Shown here: piece after piece, positions 52,226-61,462 of the stretch
Layout of the letters: every line of letters starts with the position of its first letter
How positions within the stretch are numbered: the first letter of the stretch is position 1
DNA from: CAVVST01 sp963750995
GTDB taxonomy: Bacteria > Acidobacteriota > Vicinamibacteria > Vicinamibacterales > UBA2999
Direction: 5' to 3'
DNA: 64,000 bases
Assembly: GCA_963750995.1 (NCBI GenBank)
Contig: CAVVST010000004.1
Coordinates: 248,001 to 312,000 of the forward strand
Translations under genes and position numbers: made by a program
The notes under the pieces: generated by a model
Told to the model about the DNA's origin: nothing
Seen by the model: the letters and a program-made list of their open reading frames with translations, nothing else
Database searches by the model: none

Positions 52226-52398
52226 AGTTGCGTTCAGGGATCGAGTGGTCGCCCGGCCGCGTCCGTCGTGGCTGCCGAACCGGAGCTGGCTCGCTGCAAA
52301 CCGTTGACAGACAGGGAATTAGAAGAACGCCCCAATGATAACATGGATGGAGTGTGATAATCGGGTGCTCGCATCCCTCTGGAAATGCGAGACATAGC

Positions 52399-53478
52399 AT
52401 GAGTCATCCGCGAACCGACCTGGCGGCGCTCGAAATCGCCGAACTCGAAGCCGTGCTCGAAACTCGCGGCGTTCAGCGGTTCCACGCGCGCCAGCTCTAC
52501 CGCTGGATTTACAAGCGCGGCGTGACTGACATCGATCAGATGACCGATCTCTCGCGCGTCGACCGCGAGACGATCAAGAACGAGTTCATCATTTCCACGC
52601 CGAAGGTCGTCGGCGACGACCGCTCCGTCGACGGGACCCGCAAGTTCGTGCTCGAGCTGGCCGACGGACGCCGGATCGAATCGGTTTTCATCCCCGATAC
52701 GCCGTCAATGACGTTCTGCATCTCCACGCAGGTGGGGTGCGCCATGGCGTGCGGTTTCTGTCTTACCGGAAAAATGGGGCTGGTGCGCAACCTGACCGCC
52801 GACGAGATAGCGGGCCAGGTGCGGGTTCTCGCCGGGGCAACGGAAATGCTCGATCACCCCTTCAACATCGTCCTGATGGGAATGGGCGAGCCGCTCCACA
52901 ACTACGACAACACCATGAAGGCGCTGCGGATGCTGCATGAAGAGCACGGACTGGCGATTTCGCCGCGCCGGATCACGCTCTCGACGGTCGGCATCGTCCC
53001 TGGGCTCGAGCGGCTGGCGCGGGAACCGCTGATGCCCAACCTGGCGGTCTCGCTTCACGCGACCACTGACGAGCAGCGGACGAGGCTCGTGCCGCCGAAC
53101 CGGAAGTATCCACTCGCGGAGATTCTCGAGGTCTGCCGCCGCTTCCCGCTGAAGCGGCGCAGCCGCATCACGTTCGAATACGTGATGCTGGCCGAGGTGA
53201 ACGACACGCCGGAGGATGCGCGCCGGCTGGCGCGGCTTCTCCACGGCATCAAGTCGAAGGTCAACTTGATCCCGTTGAACCCGGCGCCCGGCATTCCATA
53301 CGAGCGGCCATCCGATGAACGCGTGGACCGCTTTGCGCAGATCCTGGCGGATCGCCACCTGACAGTGTCGGTTCGGAAGAGCCGCGGCCGCGACATCCGC
53401 GCGGCATGCGGTCAGTTGATTGTAGAAGGGGGCACTCGAAAGTCGGCCGCTCAGACGATGGCGTTACTAATGAAGTAA
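52399..53478 (+). CDS. rlmN: 23S rRNA/tRNA C2-adenine methyltransferase RlmN
   Basis: Radical SAM enzyme that methylates A2503 of 23S rRNA and A37 of some tRNAs. 359 residues. Radical SAM motif CAMACGFCLTGK, VLMGMGEPLHNYDN, SLHATTDEQR and the C-terminal methyl-carrying Cys in DIRAACGQL. ATG 52399 chosen because the protein aligns from there; a longer frame is possible. A TGTGATAAT extended -10 lies at 52350-52358. Confidence 0.95.
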   Translation: MSHPRTDLAALEIAELEAVLETRGVQRFHARQLYRWIYKRGVTDIDQMTDLSRVDRETIKNEFIISTPKVVGDDRSVDGTRKFVLELADGRRIESVFIPDTPSMTFCISTQVGCAMACGFCLTGKMGLVRNLTADEIAGQVRVLAGATEMLDHPFNIVLMGMGEPLHNYDNTMKALRMLHEEHGLAISPRRITLSTVGIVPGLERLAREPLMPNLAVSLHATTDEQRTRLVPPNRKYPLAEILEVCRRFPLKRRSRITFEYVMLAEVNDTPEDARRLARLLHGIKSKVNLIPLNPAPGIPYERPSDERVDRFAQILADRHLTVSVRKSRGRDIRAACGQLIVEGGTRKSAAQTMALLMK

Positions 53479-53504
53479 CCACGACGTTCGCGGGCTTCGT
53501 GGTT
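53478..53504. terminator. Hairpin between convergent rlmN and ParB-like genes
   Basis: aaccacga and ttcgtggtt pair around cgttcgcgggc just after the rlmN stop. It is short of a T run but lies between two gene ends. It belongs by sequence to the same word family as the element near 20735. Confidence 0.5.
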
Positions 53505-54450
53505 ATTCCTCCGGCGGCGCGCCGCCGCCAACCCTTGCGACGTCTTCCTGCTTGACCCGCTCCACGTTGAACTTGTTCGCCGCCGCAATCATCCGGTCCA
53601 TCACATCGTCAAAATCGAACTCCGTCGACTTCGAGAAACGGATCGGGTTCACGCGCGCGACGACGAAGGGCTTGAGATACGGGCTCGTCAAACCTCGCGC
53701 CTTGAGCGCCGCAACGACCTTCGCCACAGCATCATCGAGCTTGAGCACCTTTGCGGCCCGCCGCTCGCGCTCCTTCAAGGCCTTGGCGATGGGTTCGTTG
53801 AGAAAGTCGTCGATTCTCCGGAGCACGGGATGGTATGCGCCGCCACTCAGCGCGCGGCGTTCCTCGTAGGCGGCACCAAGCGTCAGGTAGGGCGCCTGCT
53901 CGAACTCGAAGGCGTAGTCGGCTTCGATCCCCGCCTTCCGGCCCGCCAGTGCGCGCGCCATCCTGATCGTCTCGAGCGACTTCTCCTTGACGTTGTGCGC
54001 CTTCTCCGTGTTCAGCGCCAGGATCTTGAACGCCACCGCGGGATCGGCCACCAGGAGCCCGACAATCGTTTTGGCTCCGAGCTTTCGCATCGCCTGGAGG
54101 CGGTGGTTGCCGTTCGGGGTCCAGTAACCGTCGTCCTGCCGGATCAGTATGAGTGGATCGAGGAATCGCCCCACCTTCTCGATAACCGTCATCAGCCGCT
54201 TGACGTGCGCGTCTGATGGGTCGCGCTGGTATGGAGTCGGTTCCACGCGATCGATCGGCAGCGCCACGAGCAGCACAGGAGTGCCCCCATACGGATCGCT
54301 GTATGAACCCAGCACGGCGCCTTCATCCGTTTCGACGGCCGTCGAGAGTTGCCGAGCGCGCTCGTCCGTCGTGGCGCGGATCTCGTCGACGGTGAGGCCT
54401 ATCGACTTCGCAGCCGTCTTCTTCCGGCGAACAGCTTTCTTCTTCGCCAT
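53503..54450 (-). CDS. ParB/Srx-domain protein
   Basis: 315 residues. A Lys-rich N terminus (KKKAVRRKKTAAK) is followed by a ParB-like nuclease-fold domain: VLLVALPIDRVEPTPYQRD, LDPLILIRQDDGYWTPNGNHRLQAMRKLGAKTIVGLLVAD. There is no HTH/CTPase segment as in chromosomal ParB and no parA nearby, so I do not call it a partition protein. The second half is helical. TGATG/ATGA-type overlap with mtaB shows co-translation. Confidence 0.8.
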   Translation of the reverse strand: MAKKKAVRRKKTAAKSIGLTVDEIRATTDERARQLSTAVETDEGAVLGSYSDPYGGTPVLLVALPIDRVEPTPYQRDPSDAHVKRLMTVIEKVGRFLDPLILIRQDDGYWTPNGNHRLQAMRKLGAKTIVGLLVADPAVAFKILALNTEKAHNVKEKSLETIRMARALAGRKAGIEADYAFEFEQAPYLTLGAAYEERRALSGGAYHPVLRRIDDFLNEPIAKALKERERRAAKVLKLDDAVAKVVAALKARGLTSPYLKPFVVARVNPIRFSKSTEFDFDDVMDRMIAAANKFNVERVKQEDVARVGGGAPPEE

Positions 54451-55673
54451 CAGACGCTCAGCGTCGCGCGGTCCGTGTCCACCACGCGGACATCAACCCA
54501 GCGGTTCCGCGCGCCCGCGACGTCCAGTCGGAGCTTCAGATAGTTGCTGGTCACCACGGATTGGCCATCGTCAACGGTCAACCCGCGCAGCGTGCGGCCG
54601 GCCTGCGAGGCTTTGAACTGCCGCGACATCCGTTCGCCAATGCCTCTGATGGCCCGGCCCCGGTCCCGCACGACCCGCCCATCAACTTTCGGAAAGAGCC
54701 GCGACGCATCGGTACCAGGCCGATCGGAATAGGGGAACACATGCAGATGGGTCAGCGGCAGGTCGCCGAGCAGTGCCTGCAACTCCGCGAAATGACCGTC
54801 GTTTTCCCCAGGAAAACCGACGATGATGTCGGAGCCGATGGCGGCGTCAGGAAGCGCTGTCCGAACCCGTTCAATCAGTCTTCGGTAATACGAGGACGTA
54901 TATGGCCGCCGCATCGCCCGGAGCATCGCGTCAGACCCGTGCTGGAGCGGAAGATGGAAGTGAGCCGCGAGCCTGCTCGAGCCTGATACCAGATCAATCA
55001 CCTCCGGAGTGCAGTCCATCGGTTCGAGCGAACTGATACGGAACAGCACCTCGTCCTGCCAGGCAGCGAGCCTGCGAACGAGCGTCGTCAGCGATGAACC
55101 ATCCTCGAGGTCGCGACCGTACGACCCCAGGTGCACCCCGGTGATCGCAATTTCCTTGTAGCCCGCGTCAACCGCGCGCCGAATATCGTCCACCACGGCC
55201 GTCAGTGGCTTTGAGCGTCCAGTCCCGCGGGTCGTCGGAATGATGCAGTAGCTGCACGCCTCGTCGCATCCGGTTTGAACCCGCAGGGTGAGGGCGGTCC
55301 GGCCGGCGACGCCTGGTGCGAGTGTGTGACCGCACGGACCATCACCGTCGCCGAACATTCCGGAGAGTTCCTCCTTTTCAGCATTGGTCACGACCCGAAT
55401 CACGTTTGGAAGCGCCGCCACTTCAGCGGGCTGGCGCGTCGCGTAACATCCAGTCACGATGACACGAACGGCAGGGTTCGCGCGTGCGATGCGCCGAACG
55501 GTCTGGCGCGCGGCCTGGTCGGCGCTGGCCGTCACCGAACAGGTGTTCACGACGACGATGTCGGCCTCCTCGGGAGACGCATGGGCGCCGCCGCGCGCAC
55601 GCAGACCGTCCTCGATGGCCAGCGAGTCGGCTTGATTCACACGACAGCCGAACGTGACAACCGAGTACTTCAT
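54450..55673 (-). CDS. mtaB: tRNA threonylcarbamoyladenosine methylthiotransferase MtaB
   Basis: Adds a methylthio group to t6A37 of tRNA. 407 residues. UPF0004 domain (VTFGCRVNQADS, VVVNTCSVTASAD, VTGCYATRQP), radical SAM cluster CDEACSYCIIPTTRG and a TRAM-like end. ATG overlaps the purD stop (ATGA). Intact. Confidence 0.93.
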   Translation of the reverse strand: MKYSVVTFGCRVNQADSLAIEDGLRARGGAHASPEEADIVVVNTCSVTASADQAARQTVRRIARANPAVRVIVTGCYATRQPAEVAALPNVIRVVTNAEKEELSGMFGDGDGPCGHTLAPGVAGRTALTLRVQTGCDEACSYCIIPTTRGTGRSKPLTAVVDDIRRAVDAGYKEIAITGVHLGSYGRDLEDGSSLTTLVRRLAAWQDEVLFRISSLEPMDCTPEVIDLVSGSSRLAAHFHLPLQHGSDAMLRAMRRPYTSSYYRRLIERVRTALPDAAIGSDIIVGFPGENDGHFAELQALLGDLPLTHLHVFPYSDRPGTDASRLFPKVDGRVVRDRGRAIRGIGERMSRQFKASQAGRTLRGLTVDDGQSVVTSNYLKLRLDVAGARNRWVDVRVVDTDRATLSV

Positions 55674-56947
55674 ACGGCGATCGCCTTTCGGCCGATATCG
55701 GTTCGAAACTGCATCCCGTCGAAGCGGATGTGCGACGCCGCCGCGTACGCGATGTCGATGGCCTCGCGGTAACCTGCACCCCTTCCCACGACAGTGAGCA
55801 CGCGACCGCCAGAAGTCACGAACTCGCGGTCGCGCCGGATCGTTGCGGCGTGAAACACCAGTGCGCCCGGCACACTCGACGCCTTGTCGAGACCGCTTAT
55901 CACCTGCCCTGTGCTCGTCGCATCCGGATATCCGGCGGTGGCCAGCACCACACCAACGTGCGGTTCGCCGCGAAAGCGGGCGGGGCGCGACGGCAGCGCG
56001 CCGGTCGCCGCCGACGCGAGCAGCCACGACAGATCTTCGTCCATCCGCGGCATGACCACCTGTGCTTCGGGATCGCCAAAACGCACGTTGAACTCGATGA
56101 CCTTCGGGCCATCCACCGTCAGCATCAATCCCACGTACAAGAAACCGCGAAACGGGTTCCCCTCGCGTTCCATGCCCTCGAGCACCGGCTGCACGATGGT
56201 ATCGAGCACCCGTCGCTCGACGTCGGGCGTCAAGCGCGGAGTTGGCGAAAATGCACCCATGCCGCCGGTGTTGGGGCCCCGATCGTCATCGAAGATTCGC
56301 TTGTGGTCCTGAGCCGACGACAGCGACACGTACTTCGCGCCGTCAGCGAGTACGAAGTACGACGCTTCTTCACCTGCCAGGAACTCTTCAAGCACGATGC
56401 GCTCGCCCGCCGCACCGAAACGGCGATCGACCATCGCCGCACGCACCGTGTCGTCCGCAGTCGCGCGGTCCTCGGCAATGACGACGCCCTTGCCGGCAGC
56501 GAGGCCGTCGGCCTTGAGCACCACCGGATAGCCGAACTCACTCGACGCGATCGCCTCGCGCGCGGCGCTCGCGGAGTCGCACACGCGAAAGCGCGCGGTC
56601 GGCACACGGTGGCGCTCCATGAATGCTTTCGCAAAGGCCTTGCTCCACTCGAGCGCGGCGGCAGCCCTGGTCGGGCCGACGATCAACTGGCCTGCGGCGG
56701 CGAACTCGTCGGCGATGCCGACGCTCAGCGGCAGTTCGGGTCCGACCACGGTCAGATCGATTCCCTCGCGAATCGCGATATTGAGGAGCGCACGGGGACT
56801 CGCGACATCGGCTGGAACGCACCGGGCATGGGCGGCGATTCCGGGGTTGCCCGGAGCGCAAATCACCTCGATCACACCGCGCTCTCCCGCCAGTTTCCAT
56901 ACGAGCGCATGCTCCCGGGCGCCGCCGCCGACCACGAGAATCTTCAT
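55670..56947 (-). CDS. purD: Phosphoribosylamine-glycine ligase PurD
   Basis: Joins glycine to phosphoribosylamine, purine step 2. 425 residues, ATP-grasp. VVGGGAREHALVWKL, APGNPGIAAHA, VGPELPLSVGIADEF, KADGLAAGKGVV and EFNVRFGDPEAQV. ATG 56947 chosen; an upstream extension lacks homology. It lies apart from the main pur block but close by. Confidence 0.97.
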   Translation of the reverse strand: MKILVVGGGAREHALVWKLAGERGVIEVICAPGNPGIAAHARCVPADVASPRALLNIAIREGIDLTVVGPELPLSVGIADEFAAAGQLIVGPTRAAAALEWSKAFAKAFMERHRVPTARFRVCDSASAAREAIASSEFGYPVVLKADGLAAGKGVVIAEDRATADDTVRAAMVDRRFGAAGERIVLEEFLAGEEASYFVLADGAKYVSLSSAQDHKRIFDDDRGPNTGGMGAFSPTPRLTPDVERRVLDTIVQPVLEGMEREGNPFRGFLYVGLMLTVDGPKVIEFNVRFGDPEAQVVMPRMDEDLSWLLASAATGALPSRPARFRGEPHVGVVLATAGYPDATSTGQVISGLDKASSVPGALVFHAATIRRDREFVTSGGRVLTVVGRGAGYREAIDIAYAAASHIRFDGMQFRTDIGRKAIAV

Positions 56948-57058
56948 CGAGACGAGGTTAATTCCCTGCCGGACAAGGGTTTGGAGCGTTCGGAAATGAA
57001 GCGGAAATCGGGGGGCGAACGGTGGGCACGAACCGGAGAATTTCTTCCGCTTATTTCG

Positions 57059-57088
57059 TTGACGTAGCTGGGCGTTGCGCCCTAGAAT
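57059..57088 (+). promoter_or_regulatory. Promoter for rpsU
   Basis: TTGACG, 18-base spacer, TAGAAT, about 90 bases before the rpsU start. Faces the gene and lies in the divergent gap to purD. Sequence-based call only. Confidence 0.6.
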
Positions 57089-57178
57089 CCGCGCCTGCCT
57101 GTGATAGCCTAGCATATTCGGCACTTTTCAAAGGCCTTCGCAGGGAGAGCCTGTTCGGGTGAGGGGGTGTTTTAGGGC

Positions 57179-57376
57179 GTGGCTGAAGTCAAGATTCAGG
57201 AAGGCGAGTCCATTGAGAGCGCGCTTCGCCGCTTTAAGCGCAAGGTGCAGCAGGAAGACATCATCAAGGACATCAAGAAGCATTCCTTCTATCTGAAGCC
57301 GGGGGACAAGCGGCGAGCCAAGCAGGCACTGGCGAGGAAGCGGAACCGAAAGAAGCTCCGGCGCGAATCGGAGTAA
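57179..57376 (+). CDS. rpsU: 30S ribosomal protein S21
   Basis: 65 residues from a GTG; VKIQEGESIESALRRFKRKVQQEDIIKDIKKHSFYLKPGDKRR and a basic tail KQALARKRNRKKLRR are typical of bS21. Small and highly basic, it binds 16S near the anti-Shine-Dalgarno. GAGGGGG precedes it. Confidence 0.96.
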   Translation: MAEVKIQEGESIESALRRFKRKVQQEDIIKDIKKHSFYLKPGDKRRAKQALARKRNRKKLRRESE

Positions 57377-57412
57377 CGCGCCGGCTCGAGGACCAGCACG
57401 AGGTGGCGACCG

Positions 57413-57721
57413 ATGGAGTTCCAAGACAAGAACCTGAGGTGCGTGGACTGCGGGGACGAGTTCATCTGGACGGCCGGCGAGCAGTTGTTCTTCGCCGACA
57501 AGCAGTTCAAGAACGAGCCTAAGCGGTGCAAGGTGTGTAAGGCCAAGCGCGCGAACCGCGCGGCCGCCGGGCCGGCGATGCGTGAGCGGGTGGAGACCCA
57601 GACCAGCTGCTCGGCGTGCGGCAAGGACACCACGGTGCCGTTCCGGCCCACGCAGGGACGTCCGGTATTCTGCAAGGAGTGCTTCCAGCAGCGGAAGTTT
57701 GCAGGCGCCGGCGGCGTCTAG
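57413..57721 (+). CDS. Zinc-ribbon domain protein, double CxxC type
   Basis: 102 residues, with two zinc-binding units: NLRCVDCGDEFIWTAGEQ paired with RCKVCKAKR, and TSCSACGKDTTVPFRPTQGRPVFCKECF. The first is the zf-trcl type seen next to other small housekeeping genes; function unknown. 36 bases after rpsU. Confidence 0.9.
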   Translation: MEFQDKNLRCVDCGDEFIWTAGEQLFFADKQFKNEPKRCKVCKAKRANRAAAGPAMRERVETQTSCSACGKDTTVPFRPTQGRPVFCKECFQQRKFAGAGGV

Positions 57722-57766
57722 CCGACGGTTCAGCTTCTCTCGATCGCTCCTGACAATCCAATCGCA

Positions 57767-57797
57767 GGGCCAGGCGGCACGCCTGGCCCTTGTTTTT
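57767..57797 (+). terminator. Intrinsic terminator after the zinc-ribbon gene
   Basis: A 9-bp GC stem gggccaggc / gcctggccc with loop ggcac, followed by ttgttttt. Strong intrinsic terminator; ends the rpsU-zinc gene transcript and separates it from the STAS gene. Confidence 0.92.
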
Positions 57798-57819
57798 GTG
57801 TGCTTTAATTAGGGGGCCT

Positions 57820-58173
57820 ATGGAGATCGCGGAACGAGCAGCAGGAGACGTCACCATCCTCGACGTCACCGGGAAGATGACGCTGGGCGAAGGCGACGAG
57901 ATCCTGAAGGACAAGGTGCACAGCCTCGCCCTGCAGGGGCGCAAGAAGATTGTCCTGAACCTGGCCGGCGTGCCGTATATCGACAGCGCCGGTCTCGGCG
58001 AGATCGTCCGTACTTACACCACTGTCAGCCGCCAGGGCGGCAGCCTGAAGCTGCTCGGTCTGACCAAGCGGATCACCGATCTGCTGTCCATCACCAAACT
58101 GCTGACGGTCTTCGAGACCTACGACAACGAAGCCGACGCCGTCCGGAGCTTCGCTTCTTCCGCTAACGTCTGA
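57820..58173 (+). CDS. STAS-domain protein, anti-anti-sigma factor (SpoIIAA/RsbV-like)
   Basis: 117 residues: ILDVTGKMTLGEGDEI, KIVLNLAGVPYIDSAGLGEIVRTYTTV, with the conserved Ser of the kinase site in YIDSAGLGE. Such proteins release sigma factors from anti-sigma kinases. No kinase or sigma gene is nearby. ATG 57820 chosen after the preceding terminator. Confidence 0.92.
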   Translation: MEIAERAAGDVTILDVTGKMTLGEGDEILKDKVHSLALQGRKKIVLNLAGVPYIDSAGLGEIVRTYTTVSRQGGSLKLLGLTKRITDLLSITKLLTVFETYDNEADAVRSFASSANV

Positions 58174-58183
58174 CGGCCGCGCT

Positions 58184-59086
58184 GTGACAGCGCGCCCGTC
58201 GTCGACGTGGGCTCTTGTCTGGAGCTCACTGCGTACCGGGCAGTGGACCAAGAATCTGCTGCTCTTCGCCGGACTTGTCTTCGGCGGACGCCTCCTCGAC
58301 CCGGTCGCCGTCGGCGCCGCGGCGTTGGCATTTGCGGTCTTCTGCGCACTGTCGAGCGCCGGGTATCTCTTCAACGACCTTCGCGATCGCGACGCCGACC
58401 GGCGTCATCCGCTCAAACAGTCTCGTCCGATTGCGTCCGGCGAACTGGCGGCCTCGACGGCGATGCTTTCAGCCGGCGTGCTTGCAGCGGCCGGACTGGC
58501 CGCGGCCGCGCTGATCGCGCCGGCGTTTGCCTTCGTCGCAGCGGCCTATGCAGCACTGCTCGTCCTCTACTCGGTCACGCTGAAGAACATCGTGATCATC
58601 GACGTCCTGACGATCGCAGGTGGATTCGTGCTGCGGGCGATTGGCGGGGCTGTCGCCGTAGGTGTGCCGTTCAGCGCCTGGCTGCTCGTGTGCACGACCC
58701 TGCTGGCGCTGTTCCTTGGCTTGAGCAAGCGGCGGCATGAGCTAATGCTGCTCGGCGACGCGGCCGTGGGCCACCGGCGCATCCTGCACGAGTACAGCCC
58801 CTACTTGCTCGACCAGATGATTGCCGTCGTCACGGCCTCAACCCTCATTGCCTATACGTTTTACGCGATCAGCGCCGAGACGGCCGCGCGCCTGGGGACC
58901 CCCCGCCTGGGGCTGACGATCCCGTTTGTGCTGTACGGGATCTTCCGATATCTCTATCTGGTGCACCAGAAACGCGGCGGCGGCAGTCCGGCGGCCATGC
59001 TCCTGACCGACCGTCCGCTCCTGGCCTGCGTAGGGCTCTGGATCACCACCGTCGTCGCCCTTCTGTATTCGCCGCTGGGAAAGTAG
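58184..59086 (+). CDS. UbiA-family prenyltransferase (decaprenyl-phosphate phosphoribosyltransferase-like)
   Basis: 300 residues, eight to nine membrane segments. GQWTKNLLLFAGLVFG opens it; YLFNDLRDRDADRRHPLKQSRPIASGEL holds the Asp-rich NDxxDxxxD site; KNIVIIDVLTIAGGFVLRAIGG is the second motif. The wording matches the DPPR synthase branch, which makes decaprenylphosphoryl-ribose for cell-wall sugar donors. That and the glycosyltransferases downstream point to glycan synthesis (inferred). Confidence 0.88.
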   Translation: MTARPSSTWALVWSSLRTGQWTKNLLLFAGLVFGGRLLDPVAVGAAALAFAVFCALSSAGYLFNDLRDRDADRRHPLKQSRPIASGELAASTAMLSAGVLAAAGLAAAALIAPAFAFVAAAYAALLVLYSVTLKNIVIIDVLTIAGGFVLRAIGGAVAVGVPFSAWLLVCTTLLALFLGLSKRRHELMLLGDAAVGHRRILHEYSPYLLDQMIAVVTASTLIAYTFYAISAETAARLGTPRLGLTIPFVLYGIFRYLYLVHQKRGGGSPAAMLLTDRPLLACVGLWITTVVALLYSPLGK

Positions 59087-59089
59087 GCC

Positions 59090-60214
59090 ATGTCACTCGT
59101 CACGGTTGCGCCCGATCCCGACGTTACCCCGACCATCAGCCGTACGGCCCGGGTCGCGGTCGTCCGCACGCGTCCGGAATCCGTCATCGAGGACTACGGG
59201 CGGGTGATGGATCTCGCAGGGTACCGCGACGTCCTCTCACGCGATCGCGACACGCTGCTCAAGCTCAACCTGTCTTGGACCAAGTACTTTCCGGCGTGCT
59301 CGTCGCAGCCGTGGCAGGTCGACGGCGTCGTCCGCAAGATGCTGGGCGACGGATTCGAGCGGCGCCGGCTCATACCGGTCGAGAACAAGACGGTCGTCAC
59401 GGATCCGGTGGAAGGGTGCCGCAACAACCGTTGGCAAGACGTACTGACGCGCGCGGGACTCACGTTTATTCCGCTGCCGGACGTCGAGTGGCGGGTGTAT
59501 CCGTTCAAGAGCCCGCTGCTGAAACTGAACGACATCTTCCCGGAGGGCATCCAGATACCGTCAATCTACGCGGGCAAGCAGATCGTGCACCTCCCGACCG
59601 TGAAGACACACGGTCACGCGGTGATGACCGGCGCGGTGAAGAACTCGTTCGGAGGGCTGCTCCGCGAAGTCCGGCATTACGCGCATAAATACATGCACGA
59701 AGTGCTGGTTGACCTCCTCTACATGCAGCGCGAACTGCACCCCGCGGTTTTCACCGTGATGGACGGCACGGTGGCGGGCGACGGCGCCGGACCACGCACG
59801 ATGATTCCGCGCACGAAAAATCTCCTGCTCGCCGCGGCCGACTCGGTGGCGATCGACGCGACGGCGGCGCGGCTGATGGGCTTCGACCCCCTTTCTATCC
59901 CCTTTCTCCGCATGGCCCACGAACGGGGCCTTGGCATTGCCGATCCGCGGCAGATCGAGCTCGTGGGCGACGATGTGTCGCGCGAGAATTTCGGATTCCA
60001 GACTCGCCGATCGCTGGTGATCTGGGGTGACCAGATGATCCGCAGGGGCTTCCTGCGGCCGCTCGAACGGCTGTTGCTTCACTCGCCACTGATGGTGTGG
60101 GCGCCCTTCGCGTCCAATGTGTACCACGACCTGCTCTGGTATCCGACCGTCGGCCAGTCCCGCATTCGAACGTTCATGCGGACCGAGTGGGGTCAGCTGT
60201 TCAGAAAGTATTGA
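59090..60214 (+). CDS. DUF362 domain protein
   Basis: 374 residues. KLNLSWTKYFPACSSQPWQVDGV, HLPTVKTHGHAVMTGAVKNSFGG and DGTVAGDGAGPRTMIPRTKNLLLAAADSVAIDATAARLMGF are the DUF362 pattern. No iron-sulfur ferredoxin extension is seen. Function unknown. Starts 4 bases after the UbiA stop and ends 2 bases before the next gene, so it is one operon with them. Confidence 0.88.
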   Translation: MSLVTVAPDPDVTPTISRTARVAVVRTRPESVIEDYGRVMDLAGYRDVLSRDRDTLLKLNLSWTKYFPACSSQPWQVDGVVRKMLGDGFERRRLIPVENKTVVTDPVEGCRNNRWQDVLTRAGLTFIPLPDVEWRVYPFKSPLLKLNDIFPEGIQIPSIYAGKQIVHLPTVKTHGHAVMTGAVKNSFGGLLREVRHYAHKYMHEVLVDLLYMQRELHPAVFTVMDGTVAGDGAGPRTMIPRTKNLLLAAADSVAIDATAARLMGFDPLSIPFLRMAHERGLGIADPRQIELVGDDVSRENFGFQTRRSLVIWGDQMIRRGFLRPLERLLLHSPLMVWAPFASNVYHDLLWYPTVGQSRIRTFMRTEWGQLFRKY

Positions 60215-60215
60215 G

Positions 60216-61454
60216 ATGGACCAGAATCAAGGACAGCGGCGAGGCCACTTTCATCGCGGCCGGCGTGGATCGGATCGGCGCGGCATCGATCGACGCACCC
60301 AGCCCGCGCCGCAGGAACGCAGCGGCGGCAATCAGGTCGACGTCGAGCAGATCATGCGGGAAATCCGCGGCCGGATCGCTCAGCGTCAGGGCATCGAGCT
60401 GTCGAACCAGCAGATTCAGGACCTCGCGGCGCGGCGGCTCGAGTCGATCCTCGATCCGCGGGCGATCAAGCCATCACTGCTCGACGCCATGCGCCGGACG
60501 GCCGGCGCCCAGGCCCAACGCGCCGCCGAAAAAGTCCCGAACGAGCCGGCGTTCTCGTTTGAAGACACCACCATCTACGATTCGCACCGCGGCTTGATGC
60601 GGTTCATCCGGCGGCTGCTGAATCCTCTGTTGAAGCTCTTCTTCAACCCGAATCCGTTGATCCGCGCGCTGCACATCCAGGCCAAGCTCAACGTTGAAGC
60701 GGCGGAGCGCGATGCCGAACGCGACCGGCGCCAGACCGAATGGAACGCACTGCACTACGAAATCGTTCAGCGCCTCGTCACCGAAGTGTCGCGCGCCAGC
60801 CTCGAGCTGCAGGCGTTGTCGCTGCGCCTTGAATCGCTCGACGCCAAAGTGGAATTCAACGAGCGGCGCGTCCGCGGGATGGAGGGATCCGTGCACCGAG
60901 CCCGTCCCCAGAGCGGGCCGGTGCGGCCGCCTGAACCATCGCCTGTCGCCGTCGCTGCCGTCGAAGCCGAATCGACACCTGTTGAAACCACGACGCCGAC
61001 CGCGACCGGGCCTGAAGGACCGCAGACGTCAGAGGGCGCACGCCGCCGGCGCCGCCGCCGCCGCGGACGTCGATCCGGAATGGGACCGGGCGAGGGTCAG
61101 CAGATGAGCGCCGGTCAGCGGTCTGAGCCGTCTTCGCCCGTGGACGAAACGCATGCGGAAGTGGCTGCTCCGATGGAGCAGTTGCCAGAAACAGGCCTCA
61201 TCGAACACCCGCCCGTGCCGTTTGAGCAGACCGCGGCGCCCGCGCCATTCGAGCATCCGGTGCCGGTTCCGTTCGAGCCGTTTGAGCCTCCAGTGCAGTC
61301 TCCGATCGAGCCTCCGGTACAGCCTCCGATCGAGCATGTATCGATGGCTGCCCCGGCACTTGAGCCTTCGCCAACCCCGGCAGCCTTGCCGGAATCGTAT
61401 GACGCGCCTGAACTGCCGCGGCCGGCCCCCGACCCGGAACGTCACGAGCACTGA
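60216..61454 (+). CDS. Arg- and Pro-rich protein with a helical centre, unknown
   Basis: 412 residues. A basic low-complexity head (RRGHFHRGRRGSDRRGIDRR) is followed by a well-formed helical region: VEQIMREIRGRIAQRQGI, LRLLN-type LMRFIRRLLNPLLKLFF, then YEIVQRLVTEVSRASLELQALSLRLESLDAK (coiled-coil-like). After residue 290 comes an RRRRRRRGRR patch and a Pro tail with repeats PFEPFEPPVQ / PIEPPVQPPIE. It may be a scaffold for the glycan enzymes. It is tightly linked to the DUF362 and GT genes. Confidence 0.75.
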   Translation: MDQNQGQRRGHFHRGRRGSDRRGIDRRTQPAPQERSGGNQVDVEQIMREIRGRIAQRQGIELSNQQIQDLAARRLESILDPRAIKPSLLDAMRRTAGAQAQRAAEKVPNEPAFSFEDTTIYDSHRGLMRFIRRLLNPLLKLFFNPNPLIRALHIQAKLNVEAAERDAERDRRQTEWNALHYEIVQRLVTEVSRASLELQALSLRLESLDAKVEFNERRVRGMEGSVHRARPQSGPVRPPEPSPVAVAAVEAESTPVETTTPTATGPEGPQTSEGARRRRRRRRGRRSGMGPGEGQQMSAGQRSEPSSPVDETHAEVAAPMEQLPETGLIEHPPVPFEQTAAPAPFEHPVPVPFEPFEPPVQSPIEPPVQPPIEHVSMAAPALEPSPTPAALPESYDAPELPRPAPDPERHEH

Positions 61455-61462
61455 CGCCAGCG

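Noticed and set aside
53503..54450. Chromosome partition protein ParB
   Set aside because: Has only a ParB/Srx-like fold segment, lacks the HTH and CTP-binding arrangement, and no parA or parS-like sites were seen.
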